36,367 nt of DNA from Deltaproteobacteria bacterium (GCA_021793275.1 JAJYTC010000027.1:1-36367); one strand, 5' to 3'; shown: positions 7,022-16,034, counted from the first letter of the stretch. Notes: generated by a model from the sequence alone, not told the origin. Program-made: numbers and translations.

Positions 7022-7663
7022 ATGGCTTCACCCAGGACATTTTCAGAGCTGAAAAACAGGGAAAGGGAAAACCGGCGAAACTTGATCATTGACGCGGCCG
7101 AAAGGGTTTTTGCCTCCAAGCCTTTCGACGAGGTAAACATGAGGGATATCGCTTCCGAGGCCGGCATCTCTCACGCGACCATCTATCGCTATTTCCCCGA
7201 TCAGCAAGCCCTTTTTGTGGAAGCTTTCCTGCGAGGAGTCCGGCAGGTTCTGCCCCTGATCGAAGAGGCCGTCGAAAGGAATCGGGATGCGCCGCTCGAT
7301 GCGGCGGCCGACGCATTTATCAGTTTCCTGTCCGAAAAGAGCCACTACTTCAAAATGATGACGCACTTCATGCTGGGCGGCGAACTCAATCCGGACCTCT
7401 TCGAAAAGCTAAATACGGTGGGCAGGCTACTTCTCGATCAGTTCGAAGGGCTTTTCAAGGGGCGCGGGAGTGTTAAGGAAAACCGCATCCTTGCGCACGC
7501 CTTTTTTGCCTCGTTAAATGGCGTCTTGATCACCTTCAGAGAATTTCCCGGCAGAAGCAGGGAGGATGTGCTGCGTCACATGAAAATGCTCGGCCGGGTC
7601 ATCGCCGGCCTGTTCGAGCATGGCATGGAACGAAGAGGCTCCGAGATTGAAGGGAGACGATGA
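7022..7663 (+). CDS. TetR/AcrR-family transcriptional regulator
   Basis: A 213-residue one-component repressor. The N-terminal DNA-binding domain has the family pattern IIDAAERVFASKPFDEVNMRDIASEAGISHATIYRYF (start of motif near residue 22, helix-turn-helix about 37-57). The C-terminal helical domain would bind a ligand, in this setting plausibly an acyl-CoA. The ATG at 7022 lies one base after the preceding stop, so translation is probably coupled; an upstream GAAGAGG is rather distant. Being inside the catabolic operon suggests autoregulation through the palindrome at 5378-5390. The regulator's stop is followed by the ligase ATG with one base between. Confidence 0.93.
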   Translation: MASPRTFSELKNRERENRRNLIIDAAERVFASKPFDEVNMRDIASEAGISHATIYRYFPDQQALFVEAFLRGVRQVLPLIEEAVERNRDAPLDAAADAFISFLSEKSHYFKMMTHFMLGGELNPDLFEKLNTVGRLLLDQFEGLFKGRGSVKENRILAHAFFASLNGVLITFREFPGRSREDVLRHMKMLGRVIAGLFEHGMERRGSEIEGRR

Positions 7664-7664
7664 G

Positions 7665-9197
7665 ATGAATCAGGTCAAGTATTTCAACGCAAACGTAGAA
7701 AAATTTGGCGGCAGGGACTTTATAAGGGTTAACGGCAAGGGCTACACCTATGCGGAAATCGGCAGGATGTCCGAGAACGCGGCAGGGCTATTTCAGCAGC
7801 GGGGCGTAAGAACGGGAGATCGCGTCTCCATCATGAGCCAGAATACGGTAAGCTTTGTGGTCGCCTATTTTGGCATACTCATGGCGGGAGGTGTTGTCGT
7901 TCCGGTCAATCACAAGCTCATGGCGCCCGAAGTGGATTATATTCTCGAAAATAGCGGATCGAAGATTTTTCTCTTTGACGGCTCGCTTTCCGAGGTCGCC
8001 GAAAAAACCGCATCGCGGACGGATACACTGTCGATGGATACTCCTGTTGCAGGCTTTGAGTCTTTCGATGAACTCCTTTTAGAAGGCGCTCCCTATTCGC
8101 CGGTTTCCATCGACGACGAGGCTATGGCCCAGATCCTTTACACTTCGGGCACAACCGGCAAGCCCAAAGGATGCATGACTACCCATAACGGTATTGTGCT
8201 AAACGGGATGTTCAGCGCACTTTTCATGAAAATGGACGAAGACTCCCGTCTTCTCATGGCCATGCCGATGTGGCACTCTTCTCCACTCAATAACTGGTTC
8301 GGAGGAATTCTCGTTGTCGGCGGCTCGGTCGTTCTTCTGCGTGAGTATCACCCGCTTCATTTCCTCGAGGCCATACAGAACGAAAAGTGCACGCTATTTT
8401 TCGGTCCCCCGATTTCCTACATCATGCCCCTGCAACTGCCAAACTTCGATTCCTTCGACCTGAGTTCCATGGATGCGTGGATTTATGGAGGCGGCCCGAT
8501 CGGCGGCGAGACGGCCAAAATGATCATGTCCCGATATAAAAGCGATAAATTCTACCAGGTCTACGGAATGACCGAGACCGGTCCGACGGGAATGATCCTC
8601 CCGCCGAAGGACCAATTGCGTAAACCGGGGTCTATCGGGCGAGTGGGAAACCCGGGAGTGAATATGAAGGTGATGAAAACGGAAAACGAGCAGGCCGGCC
8701 CCGGGGAGACGGGAGAAATCTGGTTCCAGTCCGAATGCACTATGAAGGGATATTACAACGATCCTGCCGCGACCGCACAAGTCTTTGCGGAAGGCGGCTG
8801 GTACAAGTCGGGCGACCTCGCGCGCATCGATGAGGACGGCTACCTCTATATCGTCGACCGGGTGAAGGATATGATCGTTACAGGCGGTGAAAATGTCTAT
8901 TCCAAGGAAGTGGAAGATGTGATCTGCGCCTGCCCCGGCGTGCAGGAAGCCGCCGTAATCGGCGTTCCTCATCCCGATTGGGGTGAAACGGTCACCGCGA
9001 TTGTCGTCGGAACAAAAGATTCCGGACTGGATGAAGGTAGAATCAAGGGATTTTTAAGCGACAAACTGGCCAAATATAAAATTCCGAAGATATTTCACTT
9101 TGTTGATGCCCTGCCCCATACGCCCAGCGGCAAGGTCATGAAGTACAGGTTGCGGGAAACGTTCAAGCGGGAATCGATCAACACAAGGGGGAAATGA
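7665..9197 (+). CDS. Acyl-CoA synthetase (AMP-forming ligase)
   Basis: A 510-residue ANL-superfamily ligase that activates a carboxylic acid to its CoA thioester through an acyl-adenylate. Core motifs are in order: YTSGTTGKPKG (159-169, phosphate loop), YGMTETGP (A5), YKSGDLAR (A7), DRVKDMIVTGGENVYSKEVE (hinge/A8) and the A10 lysine in TPSGKVMKYRLRE near the C-terminus. The length is typical for medium-chain or aryl-CoA ligases. The ATG at 7665 follows AGGGAG; the previous gene stops at 7663. Flanked by two acyl-CoA dehydrogenases, it probably starts catabolism of one acid, but the acid cannot be named from these motifs. Confidence 0.94.
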   Translation: MNQVKYFNANVEKFGGRDFIRVNGKGYTYAEIGRMSENAAGLFQQRGVRTGDRVSIMSQNTVSFVVAYFGILMAGGVVVPVNHKLMAPEVDYILENSGSKIFLFDGSLSEVAEKTASRTDTLSMDTPVAGFESFDELLLEGAPYSPVSIDDEAMAQILYTSGTTGKPKGCMTTHNGIVLNGMFSALFMKMDEDSRLLMAMPMWHSSPLNNWFGGILVVGGSVVLLREYHPLHFLEAIQNEKCTLFFGPPISYIMPLQLPNFDSFDLSSMDAWIYGGGPIGGETAKMIMSRYKSDKFYQVYGMTETGPTGMILPPKDQLRKPGSIGRVGNPGVNMKVMKTENEQAGPGETGEIWFQSECTMKGYYNDPAATAQVFAEGGWYKSGDLARIDEDGYLYIVDRVKDMIVTGGENVYSKEVEDVICACPGVQEAAVIGVPHPDWGETVTAIVVGTKDSGLDEGRIKGFLSDKLAKYKIPKIFHFVDALPHTPSGKVMKYRLRETFKRESINTRGK

Positions 9198-9198
9198 G

Positions 9199-10452
9199 AT
9201 GTCATTTGATTTTTTATTTACCAGGGAACAACTGAAGTTACGAGACGAAGTGCGTGATTTTGTCAAATGGGTGCCGCGGCAGATGATTTTGGACATGGAC
9301 TCGGACAAGATCAAATTCCCCAAGGAATTCCTGGCCGAAGCGGGCCGGCGAAATCTTCTCGGCTGCCGCCATCCTGAAAAATGGGGTGGCCGGGGAGTGG
9401 ATTGGGCCACACAGTGCATGATCTGCGAGGAGGTCGGCACCCTCGGGTACGAATTTGCATGCGTTTTCGGGGTTGGCGCCGATCTGGTCTGTGACGCCAT
9501 CATTCTTCACGGGACAGACGAACAAAAGGAAAAATATGTAATCCCCCTTCTGAAGGGAGAGAGCTTTGCTGCGGAATGTTTGACCGAGCCAAGGGGCGGA
9601 TCGGACTTTTTCGGTGCGACGACAACGGCCGTAGACAATGGGGACCATTTTTTGCTGACCGGGCAGAAGCGTTTCATCGTAGGCGGCGAGGGAGCGGACT
9701 ATTTTCTCGTCTATGCCCGTACGGATTTACGCCCGGAAGCAAAGCCCGAGCAGGCGCTTACCTGTTTTATCGTAGACCGCGGACCGGGGGTGGAAACCAA
9801 ATATCTCTATGGGCTCATGGGGTGCCGCGGGGGCGGTACGGCGCGGCTGGTTTTCAAAAACGCCGTCGTTCCGAAGGAAAACGTCCTCGGACAGGTGAAC
9901 GGTGCATATTCTGTCTTTACAACCATGATGATCCCCGAGAGGCTGGGGACGGCGGCCATGACCATCGGGGGCGCCCGCGTCGCTCTCGATGTCGCCACAA
10001 ATTACACGACCCGCCGCAAGGCTTTCGGCAAAACGATAAATCAATTCCAGGGCGTGAGCTTCCAGGTTGCCGAATCCGCCATGCTTTTGGATGCAGCCCG
10101 CTCGCTCGCCTATACGACATCCCGGGCGGTTGACACTCCAAGCGTAGGCAGGGGCACGGTTCGCAGAATGATTTCGGAGTCGAAGAAATTCATCACCGAA
10201 GCATGTCAAAAAGTCATTCACAATTCGATGCAGGTTGTGGGCGGCATCGGCTACACGAATATTTTGCCCATAGAGCGGTTGTATCGAGACGTAAGGCTTG
10301 CATCCATCTGGACAGGAACCAGTGAAGTAATGTCCATGATCATTGCCCATGAATGGTATCGCGAATTTCAGAAAAGAAAGGAACTTTCCATACGCAATTA
10401 CGAGGCCGACGCCGCCGAGGCTGACGCAATGGATGAGATTGTGTATGAATGA
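9199..10452 (+). CDS. Acyl-CoA dehydrogenase
   Basis: A 417-residue FAD acyl-CoA dehydrogenase of normal length. Motifs are CLTEPRGGSD (127-135), the FIVGGEGADYFLVYART strand, RKAFGKTINQFQ (273-284, FAD contacts) and VVGGIGYTNILPIERLYRDVR (346-366). The usual catalytic Glu position near the C-terminus reads WTGTSEV (371-377), with Thr instead of Glu. By contrast IPERLGTAA carries Glu247 where isovaleryl-CoA and long-chain dehydrogenases keep their base, so the enzyme is probably of that type and active. The ATG at 9199 has AAGGGGGA upstream, one base after the ligase stop. Last gene of the operon. Confidence 0.93.
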   Translation: MSFDFLFTREQLKLRDEVRDFVKWVPRQMILDMDSDKIKFPKEFLAEAGRRNLLGCRHPEKWGGRGVDWATQCMICEEVGTLGYEFACVFGVGADLVCDAIILHGTDEQKEKYVIPLLKGESFAAECLTEPRGGSDFFGATTTAVDNGDHFLLTGQKRFIVGGEGADYFLVYARTDLRPEAKPEQALTCFIVDRGPGVETKYLYGLMGCRGGGTARLVFKNAVVPKENVLGQVNGAYSVFTTMMIPERLGTAAMTIGGARVALDVATNYTTRRKAFGKTINQFQGVSFQVAESAMLLDAARSLAYTTSRAVDTPSVGRGTVRRMISESKKFITEACQKVIHNSMQVVGGIGYTNILPIERLYRDVRLASIWTGTSEVMSMIIAHEWYREFQKRKELSIRNYEADAAEADAMDEIVYE

Positions 10453-10578
10453 AGAGAGTTGGCAGCCGCCGTGGGGTCTGGGCCGTTTAAAAAGCTTGGG
10501 GCAAAAGCGCGGGGAGCTACTCACTTCCCCCGCCCCCACGGGAGGATGCTCTCAGTATACGGTCAGCACATATAGCGA

Positions 10579-10935
10579 TCAGGAAACCTGTCGAACTTTC
10601 CTGTCGGATCGGCTCGTTTTTCGACTGTCATCGGTCGAGAATTCCTTGATTGAGATAGATCCTTCCGGAAAGTGGGCCACGATCTCAAGGCTTCCCCCCA
10701 TCGCCTCTATCACACCCCGAAGGGTCGAGATATACAAATCCGTGCGCTTTTCCAGCCTGGCGACGGTGGGCTGCTTAATCTGCATGGTTTCTGCCAGCTT
10801 TATCTGGGATATTCCACGAGCTCGGCGCAGTTCCTGTAACGGCATCCCCGCAACCGTTTCCTTGTGCCGCTTCTCGATGCGGGCCTGTGCCTCCGGGGAC
10901 ATCTTGGCTATCAGGTCAGCAAACTTTTTTGCCAT
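10579..10935 (-). CDS. XRE-family antitoxin-like regulator (partner broken)
   Basis: A 118-residue DNA-binding protein with an XRE/Cro helix-turn-helix: LRRARGISQIKLAETMQIKQPTVARLEKR (about 37-65), followed by the LYISTLRGVIEAMGGSLEIVA segment typical of antitoxins paired with phage Gp49/HigB-like toxins. It would neutralise the toxin and repress its own promoter. The ATG at 10935 follows GAGAGG at a 9-nt spacing and lies 3 nt after the stop of a toxin frame. The toxin has lost its middle, so this is effectively an orphan antitoxin. Confidence 0.88.
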   Translation of the reverse strand: MAKKFADLIAKMSPEAQARIEKRHKETVAGMPLQELRRARGISQIKLAETMQIKQPTVARLEKRTDLYISTLRGVIEAMGGSLEIVAHFPEGSISIKEFSTDDSRKTSRSDRKVRQVS

Positions 10936-10938
10936 GAA

Positions 10939-11103
10939 CTAGATCCTCTCTTTCTTCTCTCTTTCCAGAGTCTGCGGATATCTAAGCGTTGGTCCGAAGT
11001 CGCCAATCAGCAAAACGCTATCAGCAACCGATTCCTGCTCAGCCTCGCTCGGGTCGTCCCACCAATCTTCAAATTCGTCAGTGTATTCGATATCCCATTC
11101 CAA
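10939..11103 (-). pseudogene. Internally deleted Gp49/HigB-like toxin
   Basis: The minus strand encodes 54 residues starting at TTG 11103: EWDIEYTDEFEDWWDDPSEA..., then LLIGDFGPTLRYP directly followed by QTLEREKKERI. The first part matches the N-terminus of phage-derived Gp49-like/HigB toxins (xWDIEYTDEFxxWWD...), and the last part matches their C-terminal helix (xHLExLxxEGLI). The intervening 55-65 residues, containing the nuclease strands, are missing, while the frame is preserved. It should be inactive. The TTG lies 6 nt from a well-formed -10 box. Confidence 0.7.
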
Positions 11104-11109
11104 ATATAG

Positions 11110-11138
11110 ATTATAGCTTAGATGCTATATGCCCTCAA
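11110..11138 (-). promoter_or_regulatory. Sigma-70 promoter of deleted toxin/antitoxin operon
   Basis: On the minus strand TTGAGG (11138-11133) and TATAAT (11115-11110) are 17 nt apart, an almost consensus promoter. The spacer has the inverted repeat ATAGC-N6-GCTAT, a plausible binding site for the XRE antitoxin. The expected start point falls at or within a base or two of the TTG at 11103. Confidence 0.65.
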
Positions 11139-11176
11139 GGCTATAATTGATACGGGGCCTCTTCACATCTTCCCTC

Positions 11177-11293
11177 TCATCTGTTGAGATATTCCCGAAT
11201 GGCCTCCCGCATAAGCCAGTGCGTCGATCGTCGTTTTAGCGCACCGAGGGATTTCAAGCGTGCACAGGTCTCATCATCAAGTTTGACTCCCAT
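11177..11293 (-). CDS. Minimal ribbon-helix-helix (CopG-like) protein
   Basis: A 38-residue frame from ATG 11293: MGVKLDDETCARLKSLGALK followed by RRSTHWLMREAIREYLNR. This is a complete ribbon-helix-helix DNA-binding unit of the CopG/RelB type (beta strand GVKLDDET, helix, turn, helix HWLMREAIREYL). Family members usually continue for another 30-60 residues that hold the toxin, absent here. There is no clear ribosome site, and the frame is closed upstream by a TGA. It is probably a truncated or orphan antitoxin, upstream of the deleted Gp49-like toxin on the same strand. Confidence 0.6.
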   Translation of the reverse strand: MGVKLDDETCARLKSLGALKRRSTHWLMREAIREYLNR

Positions 11294-11755
11294 TGTCGTC
11301 GCCGTAAAGCTACCTCATCAAGGTTATTAAAGGTGCAACTTGTATATATCTTGGGCAACCGAACGCTGTGATGTTAATTATTCTTTCGAACAGAGCAAAG
11401 CCCTTCGATCTTCCTTCGTGCTCTTCGCGGTCTTCGTGGTTTCAGCACCAGCTTTGAGGGTAGGACTATTTTCCACCACGAAGGGGGAAGGACCAGGAAG
11501 GCGAAGCGTGTGGATCGAGAATCAAGCGATGGCATCGGACGCCTTTTCTGTGTTACCTCGGGTTCTTCGCATCCTTTGTGGTGATAAAATCACGCTTGTG
11601 TGTGTGTCATTCCAGCCGAGACGCCGGCGCAGTTGGCGCCAAAATCTATTCTCCTGTGGGGAAGGAGGCGCCTACTTCATTGAACTTCACGATGTACAGT
11701 CCTTCGTCATTGAAGCAAACTTTCGCTTTGGGCGCCAACTTCCCGTCAGGTGGCA
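11294..11755. repeat. Intergenic stretch with dispersed repeat copy
   Basis: No gene is supported. About 11390-11440 and 11570-11615 share blocks such as CTTCCTTCGTGCTCTTCGCG and ATAAAATCACGC with the minus strand of 26585-26760, so this is a split or decayed copy of a dispersed repeat. The open plus-strand frame 11340-11798 is an artefact of the repeat and the antisense of the transporter gene. Confidence 0.5.
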
Positions 11756-14700
11756 TCAGACTTCCAGCCGGTCCCCGGAACGGGCCACAAGAGCATAAAG
11801 CACCGGCATGAGGAAGATGCTGATCAAAAGCCGCGAGAACATGCCGCCGACGATGACCAGTGCAAAGGGGCGCTGCGTGTCGGTGCCGACGCCCGTGGCC
11901 AGCGCAGCCGGCAACAGGCCCAGGGCCGCCACCAGTGCGGTCATCATGATAGGCCGCAGTCGCAGGATGGCGCCTTCGCGAACGGCCGTAGCGATCCCGA
12001 CGCCGCCCCGGCGCAATTCGTTGACATAGGAGATATAGACGACCGCCGTCTGCACCGAGACGCCGAAAAGGGCGAGGAAACCGATGCCGGAGGAGACCGA
12101 AAACGGCGTATCCGAAAGCCAGAGCGCCACGATACCGCCAACCGGTGACGATAGCAACACACCGAGCACAATGATAAACGGGAACCTGAAATTGCTGTAA
12201 AGCGCGAACAGCAAAAGAAAAATCAGAAACAGCGTCAGCGGCATAATGACATTAAGCTGCCGGCGTGAAGCCGTGTATTCTTTGTACTCGCCGCCCCAAT
12301 CCAAATGGTAGCCTTCCGGCAGGGAAACCTTTTTTTTGACCTGCTCTATGGCGTCTTTCACCGCGCCGGCAAGGTCGCGTCCCTGCACGGAGAATTGGAC
12401 GCCGATGTAGCGCGAGTCGTCCTGGCGGTAAATGAAGGAGGCGCCGTTTCTCACCCGAATGTCGGCGAATTCCTTGAGTGGAATCTGTTGGCCGCCGGGC
12501 GTTGTCACCAGGATGTTGCGAATGGCCCCTGCGTTATCCCGGTATTGACGGGCCAGCCGGATAACGAGAGGAAACTGTTTTTCCCCCTGCACCACCTCGG
12601 TCGCCACTTCGCCGCCGACAGCGGCCTTGACCAGGTCGTTGATGTCGGAGGCGTTCAAACCGTAACGGGCGATCCTGGCGCGAATGATTTTGATGGTCAG
12701 ACTCGGCTGCCCGAGCTCCTGCACCACGGTCACATCCCGGATGCCGCGCACATGCTCCAGGACTTTTTTGATGGCCGTTCCCTTTTGCTGAAGCGTTTTC
12801 AAATCGGGGCCGAAAACTTTGACTGCCAGGGCGCTCTTCAAGCCTGTTTCCGCCTCGTCCACGGCATCCTCGGCGGGCTGGGTGTAGTTGAAGATGATTC
12901 CGGGAAGCGTCTCGAGCTTGCGGTTGATGGCGGAGATCAATTCGGGCTTCGTGCGATAAGGACCGGTCCATTGCGAGTAAGGTTTTAGGCCGACGAAAAA
13001 CTCGACGTTGAAAAAGCCGGTCGAATCGGTGCCATCGTCGGGCCGGCCCAATTCTGAAGTGACCGTTGTGACCTGGGGAAATGAACGCAAGATCTGCCGG
13101 ATCCGGGGAGTGATTTTGGCGGCTTCATCGAACGAAATGGTGTAAGGCATCGTCGCGCGAACCCACAACGCGCCCTCGTCCAGATGCGGCATGAATTCGG
13201 CGCCGATGCGCGGAATGAGCAGCAAGGAGCCGGCCAGCAGGATCGCCGAGATGGCTGTTGTGCCCCAAGGATGGGCCAGGCAAAAATCAAGCCCTTTCGA
13301 GTAGGCGGATCTGCAGGCCTCGAACACGGCGTTACGCCGCTCGCGCACGCCCTTTCGCATAAACCAGGCGCACAGCACGGGCAGCAACGTCAGCGTGACA
13401 ATCAAGGCGCCGACAAGCGCAAACACCATGGTGTCGGCCATCGGTTTGAACAGCTTGCCCGAGGGACCGGACAAGACATAAATCGGCAAAAAACCGGCCA
13501 CGGTGACCGCAACCGAGTAGAAAAGGGGCCGGTCCATCTCCGCGGCGGCATCGACTACGATCTCGCGGATGCTTATCGGCCCTCCCCGCCGGTTGGCGAC
13601 CTGACGGAAAATGTTTTCCACCATCACCACCGCGCCGTCCACCAGGATGCCGAAGTCCACAGCGCCGATGGAAAGCATGTTGGCCGAGGCGTTCTGAAGG
13701 TGAAGACATACGAAGGCGAAGAGGAGCGACAGCGGAATGGCGGCGCCGACGATCAAGCCGGACCGAACGTCGTAGAGGAAAAAGATGAGGACCACCACGA
13801 CCAGCAACATGCCGCGCAAGAGGTTTCGCTCCACCACCTTTGTCGTCAGTGCCACCAGATTGCTGCGGTCGTAGAACGGCACAACCTTCACATCCTTGGG
13901 CAGGATGCTTCGATTGAGCTGCCTTGTCTTGGCCTCGACGCGTCTGAGGACGTTCTGTGTCTTCGCGCCGGTGCGCATCATTATGACGCCTTCCACGGCG
14001 TCGTTTTGATTCATGTAGCCGAACTCGCCCAGACGCGGCGCGATGCCGATAACCACGCGGCCCACATCCTTCACCAGCACCGGCGTGCCGTTATGCACGG
14101 CGAGCACGACGTTTCCGATGTCCTTTAGCGTCTTGAGCCGGCCCAGGCTGCGAACGTAGTAAAATTGGCCGCCCTGCGAATAAAATCCGCCGCCGGAGTT
14201 GCCGTTGTTGGCCGCCAGCGCCGCCACCACCTGCTGTACCGACAAGCCGACGGCGGCGATTTTGACCGGGTTCAGCAACACCTGGTATTGCATATCGCCC
14301 CCGCCGAACCCCGAATCGTCGGCCACGCCGCGAACGGATTTGTATTGCGGTTCGACGATCCAGTCCTCGATGGTCTTTAGTTCCATAGGCGAGCGGTCGG
14401 GGCTTTGCAAGACGTAGCGGTAGATGAGGCCCGAGGGTGAAGAGAGCGGCGAAATCGAGGGCGTCACGCCTGCCGGCAGATCGAGGCCGGCAAGGCGGTT
14501 AAACACCCTCTGGCGGGCGAAGTAGTTGTTCGTGCCGTTTCTAAAAGTGAGGATAACATCGGAGAGGCCGTAGAGCGAAATCGAGCGGCTGACGGCCAGC
14601 TTCGGAATGCCGTTCATCCCTATTTCGACGGGCACGGTGATAAGCCGCTCGACTTCCTCGGCGGCGTGGCCCGGCCATTGGCTGATGATCTCGACCATCG

Positions 14701-14881
14701 GCGGCGACAGATCGGGATAAGCGTCCACCGGAAGTTGGTACAGCGACCATGAGCCGGCGGCAATCAGCACGAGCGTCATGAGCACGACGAGAAAGCGCTG
14801 CCGCGTCGAGGACTCCACGATCCGGTTGAGGATCGAGGCCGTTCGCGGCGGGGGCACAGGGGAAGAAAACTGGTCGCCCAT
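11756..14881 (-). CDS. Heavy-metal RND efflux pump, inner-membrane subunit (CzcA/CusA family)
   Basis: A 1041-residue proton-driven RND transporter that exports metal ions from periplasm or cytoplasm through a tripartite complex. The usual architecture is present: first membrane segment near 30-50, a large porter domain, a cluster of helices, a second porter domain, and a final cluster of helices. The signature DFGILVDGAVVMVEN has Asp409, Asp415 and Glu422, the acidic triad of the CzcA-type (Zn/Co/Cd/Ni) rather than the CusA-type GAxxVDAAIVM sequence. The specific metal is inferred, not shown. The ATG at 14881 follows GAGGG; the longer TTG start is unlikely. It lies 7 nt downstream of the fusion-protein gene's stop, in an operon with it. 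Confidence 0.93.
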   Translation of the reverse strand: MGDQFSSPVPPPRTASILNRIVESSTRQRFLVVLMTLVLIAAGSWSLYQLPVDAYPDLSPPMVEIISQWPGHAAEEVERLITVPVEIGMNGIPKLAVSRSISLYGLSDVILTFRNGTNNYFARQRVFNRLAGLDLPAGVTPSISPLSSPSGLIYRYVLQSPDRSPMELKTIEDWIVEPQYKSVRGVADDSGFGGGDMQYQVLLNPVKIAAVGLSVQQVVAALAANNGNSGGGFYSQGGQFYYVRSLGRLKTLKDIGNVVLAVHNGTPVLVKDVGRVVIGIAPRLGEFGYMNQNDAVEGVIMMRTGAKTQNVLRRVEAKTRQLNRSILPKDVKVVPFYDRSNLVALTTKVVERNLLRGMLLVVVVLIFFLYDVRSGLIVGAAIPLSLLFAFVCLHLQNASANMLSIGAVDFGILVDGAVVMVENIFRQVANRRGGPISIREIVVDAAAEMDRPLFYSVAVTVAGFLPIYVLSGPSGKLFKPMADTMVFALVGALIVTLTLLPVLCAWFMRKGVRERRNAVFEACRSAYSKGLDFCLAHPWGTTAISAILLAGSLLLIPRIGAEFMPHLDEGALWVRATMPYTISFDEAAKITPRIRQILRSFPQVTTVTSELGRPDDGTDSTGFFNVEFFVGLKPYSQWTGPYRTKPELISAINRKLETLPGIIFNYTQPAEDAVDEAETGLKSALAVKVFGPDLKTLQQKGTAIKKVLEHVRGIRDVTVVQELGQPSLTIKIIRARIARYGLNASDINDLVKAAVGGEVATEVVQGEKQFPLVIRLARQYRDNAGAIRNILVTTPGGQQIPLKEFADIRVRNGASFIYRQDDSRYIGVQFSVQGRDLAGAVKDAIEQVKKKVSLPEGYHLDWGGEYKEYTASRRQLNVIMPLTLFLIFLLLFALYSNFRFPFIIVLGVLLSSPVGGIVALWLSDTPFSVSSGIGFLALFGVSVQTAVVYISYVNELRRGGVGIATAVREGAILRLRPIMMTALVAALGLLPAALATGVGTDTQRPFALVIVGGMFSRLLISIFLMPVLYALVARSGDRLEV

Positions 14882-14888
14882 TAGTCCC

Positions 14889-16034
14889 TCACTGGTTCTG
14901 GGTTTGGACAAATTGGACAAAGATACCGCCTTCGACTACGACATGCTCACCGGCCTTGAGGCCCTCGGTTATCTCATAGTCGTTTCCGGCGCGATAACCC
15001 AAACTCACGTGTTGCCGCGCGTAACTGCCGTCGGGCAGGGCGACATAGACAAACGGCAGGTTTTCCGAGTCTCGCAAAATCGCCGAAACCGGGACCAGCA
15101 GACCGGCGCTTTCGCGCCGGGCGCGAATCAACACGCGGACATACATCCGATTTTTGAGAACATCGCCGGGATTTTGTACGACCACACGCACAGCCACCGA
15201 CCGGGTGACGGGATCGACTTCCGCCGCGATGTTTTCCACCGTCCCGGGAAACTTTGTCCCGGAAATACCGGTTATCACTTCAGCCGGGTCTCCGACGCGG
15301 ACCGAAGCGATATCCGAGCCGAACAGGTGCGCCATGACCCAGACGCGCGAAAGGTTGGCAACGGTGAAGCAAGGCGTGCTGCCCGCCTGAAGCAGTTCGC
15401 CGGGTGTGATCAGCTTTTCCACCACGGTCCCCGCGATGGGCGAGCGAATCAGGCCGAGGATGTTCGGGACGGGCTTTCCTTCCTGAATGACCTTGATGGT
15501 CCGGGGATCAACCTTGAGCGAGAGGAGGGTTTGCAAAGCGGCATCGCGGTCGGCTTCGGCTCGTACGGCCACCGATTCCGCCTGTTCCGCCTCGCGCTCC
15601 GAGATGCTCTGGTGCTTGAGTAAAGCTTCATCGAGATCGGCGAGCCTGCGGGCTGTTCTTGCCGAGGCGAGCGCCTTGCGGTAGGCGCTTACGGCTGTGG
15701 CGAAGCCGGGTGAATTCACCACCGCCAGAGGCTCTCCCGCCCTGACATGTGCGCCAAGGGACACGAGCAATTTCGACACCGGGCCGCTAAACGGCGCCAG
15801 CACCGTGGTGGCCTGGTCCCGGTCAAAGTTCACCGTCCCCGTGGCTTCGACGGTTTTGCGGAACTTGCCCGGTTCGACGGTGAAAAGGTGAATGCTCCGC
15901 CGCTGGACCGCGGTAAGCGTTACGTTGCGGGCAGTCACAAATGACGCACTGGAACTGCCGGCGGTTTTAGACGAACAGCCGTTGAGCGTTGCGGCGACAA
16001 CCACCGCCATGACGGCAAAGAATTTATTTTTCAT
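14889..16034 (-). CDS. RND efflux periplasmic adaptor lipoprotein (CzcB/CusB family)
   Basis: A 381-residue membrane-fusion protein. Residues 1-20 are a lipoprotein signal peptide with the lipobox LNGC (Cys20). Then come the barrel-sandwich hybrid (VEATGTVNFDRDQATTVLAPFSGPVSKLLVSLGAHVRAGEPL), a long helical hairpin (about 125-175, rich in Ala/Glu/Arg), the second lipoyl half (IRSPIAGTVVEKLITPGELL), a beta-barrel domain and a membrane-proximal domain. It bridges the pump and the outer-membrane channel. The start overlaps the channel gene's stop by 11 nt, with AAGGAT in front. No heavy-metal-associated C-terminal domain is seen. Confidence 0.93.
   Translation of the reverse strand: MKNKFFAVMAVVVAATLNGCSSKTAGSSSASFVTARNVTLTAVQRRSIHLFTVEPGKFRKTVEATGTVNFDRDQATTVLAPFSGPVSKLLVSLGAHVRAGEPLAVVNSPGFATAVSAYRKALASARTARRLADLDEALLKHQSISEREAEQAESVAVRAEADRDAALQTLLSLKVDPRTIKVIQEGKPVPNILGLIRSPIAGTVVEKLITPGELLQAGSTPCFTVANLSRVWVMAHLFGSDIASVRVGDPAEVITGISGTKFPGTVENIAAEVDPVTRSVAVRVVVQNPGDVLKNRMYVRVLIRARRESAGLLVPVSAILRDSENLPFVYVALPDGSYARQHVSLGYRAGNDYEITEGLKAGEHVVVEGGIFVQFVQTQNQ

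Noticed and set aside
11340-11798. 152-residue plus-strand frame
   Set aside because: Derived from repeat DNA and the end of the transporter gene; its SSFVLFA part recurs in the other repeat copy.
13184-14128. Long plus-strand open frame over the RND pump gene
   Set aside because: It is antisense to a conserved 1041-residue transporter; GC-rich third positions keep such frames open.
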